This document shows positions 14,632-17,023 of a stretch of 17,023 nt of DNA, piece by piece (the first letter of the stretch is position 1; each line of letters begins with the position of its first letter). This DNA is from an uncultured Clostridia bacterium (GTDB lineage Bacteria > Bacillota > Clostridia > Oscillospirales > CAG-382): assembly GCA_947627335.1 (NCBI GenBank), contig CANQVQ010000030.1:1-17023 (forward strand), in the 5' to 3' direction. The notes beneath the pieces are model-generated. The model ran no database searches. It had not been told where the DNA came from and saw only the letters and a list, made by a program, of their open reading frames with translations. The position numbers were made by a program, and so were the translations under genes.

Positions 14632-15573
14632 TCAGTTCTGCTGCTTCTGCTGGAATTCCAGACAGCGTTTGTTGAATTCCTCCGCCGTGTTGTAGCCCAT
14701 CCGCTTCTGGCGGTGGTTCATGGCGGCGATCTCGATGATGACCGCCAGGTTCCGTCCCGGCTTGACCGGGATGGTGATCGACGGAACGCGGATCCCGAGA
14801 ATATCCGTGTATTCGGCGTCCAGCCCGAACCGCTCGTACTGCTTTTCCGGGTCCCACGGCTCGAAATGAATGGCGAGGTTGACCTTTTCCGTTTCCTTGA
14901 CCGACCCCATGCCGAAAATGCGGCGGACGTCGACGATGCCGATGCCCCGCAGTTCGATGTAATGCTTGATCAGCTCCGGCGCACTGCCGACGAGCGTCAT
15001 GTCCGACACCCGCTTGAGTTCCACCGCGTCGTCCGCAATGAGCCGATGCCCCCGCTTGACCAGTTCGATGGCGGTCTCGCTCTTGCCGATGCCGCTTTCC
15101 CCCATGATCAGCACGCCTTCGCCGTAAACCTCAACGAGCACCCCGTGGATCGTGATCCGTTCGGCGAGCGAGACGTTCAGCGTCCCGGTCAGCCGTGCGA
15201 CCAGCGCGGACGTGCGTTGGGTGGAACGGTAGAGCGGCGTGCCGGTCGACGCCGCAAGCTCCTGCATCTCCGGGAAGATCGGCAGTCCGGCGCTGACGAT
15301 GACCATGACGACGTTGCGCGAAAAGAATCCGGCAAGCGACGCTTTCCGCTGTTCAAGCGGCAGGGAGCAGAGGTAGCTGTGCTCCATATTGCCGATGACC
15401 TGGATGCGCTCCCGCTCGAAATCCCGGAAGAATCCCGCAAGCGGAAGCCCCGGGCGGGAGATGTCCGACCGCGTCACGGCGCGTTCGGCGATGTCCTCCG
15501 GCTCGAAAATCGGTTCGAGCGTGAAGTGCTCAGCAATGCTGCGGATCTTCTCCTGATACTTCGGTTTGTTCAT
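14632..15573 (-). CDS. hprK: HPr kinase/phosphorylase
   Basis: HprK phosphorylates and dephosphorylates HPr on its regulatory serine and so sets carbon catabolite control in Firmicutes. The 313-residue product has an N-terminal regulatory domain (about 1-130) and a C-terminal kinase domain with H143 in IHGVLVEV, Walker A GESGIGKS (158-165), the acidic pair D181-D182 in IADDAVEL, and the family signature ELRGIGIVDVRRIFG (207-221). Length is normal. ATG 15573 lies inside the upstream DUF2812 gene, overlapping it by 44 bases, and is preceded by GAGGAGG on the minus strand at a good distance. The overlap suggests coupled translation. Its usual neighbour in many Firmicutes is lgt; here it is the glucokinase gene, which keeps a sugar-sensing theme. 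Confidence 0.97.
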   Translation of the reverse strand: MNKPKYQEKIRSIAEHFTLEPIFEPEDIAERAVTRSDISRPGLPLAGFFRDFERERIQVIGNMEHSYLCSLPLEQRKASLAGFFSRNVVMVIVSAGLPIFPEMQELAASTGTPLYRSTQRTSALVARLTGTLNVSLAERITIHGVLVEVYGEGVLIMGESGIGKSETAIELVKRGHRLIADDAVELKRVSDMTLVGSAPELIKHYIELRGIGIVDVRRIFGMGSVKETEKVNLAIHFEPWDPEKQYERFGLDAEYTDILGIRVPSITIPVKPGRNLAVIIEIAAMNHRQKRMGYNTAEEFNKRCLEFQQKQQN

Positions 15574-16267
15574 CCGTTTTCGCCTCCTCTTCCGGTTCCG
15601 CCGCGACCGGCTTCTTCGCGGGACGGTTTTTCAGCCATTCCGTCAGCCAAAGCCCGCCAAGCACGGAAAGTACGATCACCAGCGGGATCAGCACGGCGAG
15701 CACCGTCGTCGCCTTCGTGTTGCCCAGCAGCTTCGCCCACAGCTTCGCATAGCGGTACAGCAGCTCCTTCGCGCCGTACGCCAAACGGTTCCAGAGGTTG
15801 GCAAGGAACTTACCGGACTTTTCCAGCGTCGGCGCCTGCAGAAGCAGCCCCTGCTTTTCGAGGAACCCCCGTATGACGAAGTGGTACCCGGCGAGCACCG
15901 CCGCCACCGCGTCGAACACATAGAACAGGATCGCCGTATTGCGGTAGTGCGACGCCGTGCGCTTCCGCCCCTCCTCGCTCTCGCCGATCGGCGTTTCGGA
16001 AAGGAAATACCCCCAAAGCGAATAGGACGCGCAAAGCGTCTCGCCGACAGCCGCCCGGGAAGCGACGTAGGACGCGCCTTCCTCGCTTTCCGGCGAACAG
16101 CCCAGCCATTCCACCCGGTAGTGGAACTGCTTTTCCGGCTCCTCCTCAAAAAAGTACCGTCCGTCCTTCCTTTCGACCAGCCGACAGCCCTTCCGCCCCA
16201 TTTCGTCCAGCCATGCAGTCTCCTTTTGCGAGGAGAAGAAGCTCTTGGTCACCCGTGTGCGCCCCAT
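15530..16267 (-). CDS. DUF2812 membrane protein
   Basis: This is a 245-residue protein of unknown function. The N-terminal part (about 5-90) resembles DUF2812: WLDEMGRKGCRLVERKDGRYFFEE followed by FHYRVEW. Two hydrophobic segments, about 110-132 and 187-210, should span the membrane. The C-terminal tail (about 214-245) is charged, with an acidic stretch rich in Glu. ATG at 16267 is preceded by AAAGGGGG and a consensus promoter about 45 bases upstream. It is the first gene of the operon, and its 3' end overlaps hprK by 44 bases. DUF2812 genes are often beside PadR-type regulators in Firmicutes; no such gene is seen here. The domain assignment is from pattern recognition, and the role is unknown. 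Confidence 0.78.
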   Translation of the reverse strand: MGRTRVTKSFFSSQKETAWLDEMGRKGCRLVERKDGRYFFEEEPEKQFHYRVEWLGCSPESEEGASYVASRAAVGETLCASYSLWGYFLSETPIGESEEGRKRTASHYRNTAILFYVFDAVAAVLAGYHFVIRGFLEKQGLLLQAPTLEKSGKFLANLWNRLAYGAKELLYRYAKLWAKLLGNTKATTVLAVLIPLVIVLSVLGGLWLTEWLKNRPAKKPVAAEPEEEAKTDEQTEVSGEDPQHC

Positions 16268-16309
16268 GACGGGACCCCCTTTCTTCCGTTCGTCCGTCTT
16301 TACCGCTCC

Positions 16310-16338
16310 ATTATACCCTGTTTCTTCGGTTTTGTCAA
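16310..16338 (-). promoter_or_regulatory. Consensus sigma-A promoter of the hprK-lon-MATE operon
   Basis: On the minus strand TTGACA (16338-16333) and TATAAT (16315-16310) are separated by exactly 17 bases, a perfect match to the sigma-A consensus at both boxes. Transcription should begin near 16303, giving a leader of about 35 bases before the DUF2812 start. No other equally good promoter was seen among the next five genes, so this is probably the main promoter for all six. Confidence 0.9.
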
Positions 16339-16374
16339 CGTTCCCGCGTATTTTTTTCGTATGGTTTTTCCTGT

Positions 16375-16404
16375 AAAATAAAAAAGCCCGCCCCGCCGGA
16401 CGGC
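16375..16404 (-). terminator. Rho-independent terminator downstream of the PfkB kinase gene
   Basis: On the minus strand GCCGTCC (16404-16398) can pair with GGGCGGGC (16393-16386) with one bulged G and one G-T pair around a four-base loop, followed by TTTTTTATTTT (16385-16375). It lies about 115 bases after the kinase stop and just upstream of the next promoter, so it insulates the operon that follows. Confidence 0.72.
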
Positions 16405-16443
16405 ATTGAACGGTTTCCCGAGCCGTGCGGAGCGCGCAAAAGG

Positions 16444-16470
16444 ACGGACAGCCGTTTTGCCGCCGTCCGT
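16444..16470 (-). terminator. Second hairpin after the PfkB kinase gene
   Basis: On the minus strand ACGGACGGC (16470-16462) pairs with GCTGTCCGT (16452-16444), nine bases with one G-T pair, around a nine-base loop. Only a short T run (CCTTTT) follows. It may be a first, weaker terminator or an mRNA-stabilising hairpin ahead of the stronger one. Confidence 0.45.
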
Positions 16471-16517
16471 TCGTTCCGCCGAAACCATGCGGATCTTCCG
16501 CCGTCCGCTTCCGCCTT

Positions 16518-17021
16518 TTACGGCTGCGCTAACAGGCGTTCCACGTCCTCCCGTTTCGCGAGACCTTCGCTGAAGGCGGTCGCGCCGCCCGCCGCACTGC
16601 CGAGCGAAAGCGCGTAGGCGTAGTCCCGTTTCTCCGCATATCCCGCGAGGAATCCGGCGACCATGGAATCCCCGGCTCCGACGGTATTGACGACCTCCCC
16701 CCGCTTCGCGCCCGCCGTATGCAGCCGCCCGTTCTCGTCCAGCAGGACCGCCCCCTTGCCGCCCATGGACACCAGCACGTTGACGGCGCCGAGCGCCTGC
16801 AGCCGCTTCGCGTACGCCGCCGTCTCCTCGACGGTCTCGATGCGGACGCCGAACAGTTCGCCGAGTTCGTCGTTGTTGGGCTTGACCAGGAACGGTCGGT
16901 AGGGCAGCGCCTTGCGGAGCAGTTCCTTCGTCGCGTCCACGACGAACCGCACGCCCCGCCCCTGCAGACGCGCCAGAATGCGTTCGTACAGGTCGGGCGG
17001 GAGCGTATCCGGGATACTGCC
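16518..17021 (-). CDS. PfkB-family sugar kinase, probably 1-phosphofructokinase (C-terminal part)
   Basis: The window edge cuts this gene; the frame is open from 17021 to TAA at 16520-16518 and gives the last 167 residues. It starts in GSIPDTLPPDLYERIL, matching the SGSLPPG-type motif of FruK/LacC-like kinases, then KPNNDELGELFG, SMGGKGAVLL and the PfkB signature NTVGAGDSMVAGF with the catalytic aspartate. These kinases phosphorylate fructose-1-phosphate or tagatose-6-phosphate in the cytoplasm. The KPN-x-x-E-L and A-x-R-G-E-V-x-N-T-V-G-A-G-D pattern favours 1-phosphofructokinase, but tagatose-6-phosphate kinase is possible without the N-terminus. FruK would feed fructose-1,6-bisphosphate, the activator of HprK, whose gene is nearby in a separate unit. 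Confidence 0.85.
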   Translation of the reverse strand, partial: GSIPDTLPPDLYERILARLQGRGVRFVVDATKELLRKALPYRPFLVKPNNDELGELFGVRIETVEETAAYAKRLQALGAVNVLVSMGGKGAVLLDENGRLHTAGAKRGEVVNTVGAGDSMVAGFLAGYAEKRDYAYALSLGSAAGGATAFSEGLAKREDVERLLAQP

Positions 17022-17023
17022 CG

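Noticed and set aside
13627..15876. 749-residue plus-strand open frame opposite glucokinase, hprK and DUF2812
   Set aside because: It crosses three well-supported minus-strand genes and has no recognisable domain; it is a byproduct of high G+C content.
16300..16488. 62-residue minus-strand open frame between the sugar kinase and the DUF2812 gene
   Set aside because: It runs through both hairpins and the consensus promoter, lacks a ribosome binding site and has no recognisable features.

Overview
The window looks like a chromosomal segment of a GC-rich member of the Clostridia (Firmicutes), probably an anaerobe. The evidence is a bifunctional HPr kinase/phosphorylase, a ROK glucokinase with a CxCGxxGCxE zinc motif, a lon-engB gene pair, a DAK2/FakA-type protein, a large 2-hydroxyacyl-CoA dehydratase activase, strong AGGAGG-type ribosome binding sites and TTGACA/TATAAT promoters with 17-base spacers. 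The placement is inferred from gene content. No rRNA, tRNA, CRISPR array, insertion sequence or phage gene was seen.

Left part (1-7890, plus strand). The tail of an unidentified gene (1-93) is followed by a small two-helix membrane protein with a zinc ribbon (109-504). Next comes a FakA/YloV (DAK2-domain) gene with its own promoter. It appears to have lost about 40 codons and its reading frame near 1850, so its C-terminal end lies in another frame. A 360-base gap (2123-2481) holds nested inverted repeats and then a clear promoter. That promoter drives a compact three-gene unit: a double-ATPase 2-hydroxyacyl-CoA dehydratase activase, an HgdB-type dehydratase-like protein overlapping it by ATGA, and an AlkZ-like winged-helix DNA glycosylase-family protein. 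A hairpin at 7862-7889 separates this unit from the convergent gene.

Middle (7896-9110, minus strand). A single XRE-type helix-turn-helix regulator with a helical C-terminal part sits in DNA visibly richer in A+T than both flanks. Its promoter contains a perfect palindrome, and a hairpin lies at each end. It looks like a later insertion.

Right part (9121-16338, minus strand). One promoter with perfect consensus boxes (16310-16338) and one strong terminator (9121-9150) bracket six tightly packed genes: DUF2812 membrane protein, hprK, ROK glucokinase, lon, engB and a MATE transporter. Gaps are at most about 50 bases and two junctions overlap. The set joins sugar-phosphorylation control (HprK, glucokinase) with protein quality control (Lon) and ribosome assembly (EngB). 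Beyond it, the C-terminal part of a PfkB-family sugar kinase, probably 1-phosphofructokinase, runs off the window end, with two hairpins after its stop codon.

The items most worth checking are the broken fakA, the activase/dehydratase pair encoded as two coupled genes with no visible substrate pathway and with a DNA-repair-like gene in the same unit, the A+T-rich regulator with its palindromic operator, and the repeat-like gap at 2133-2280.
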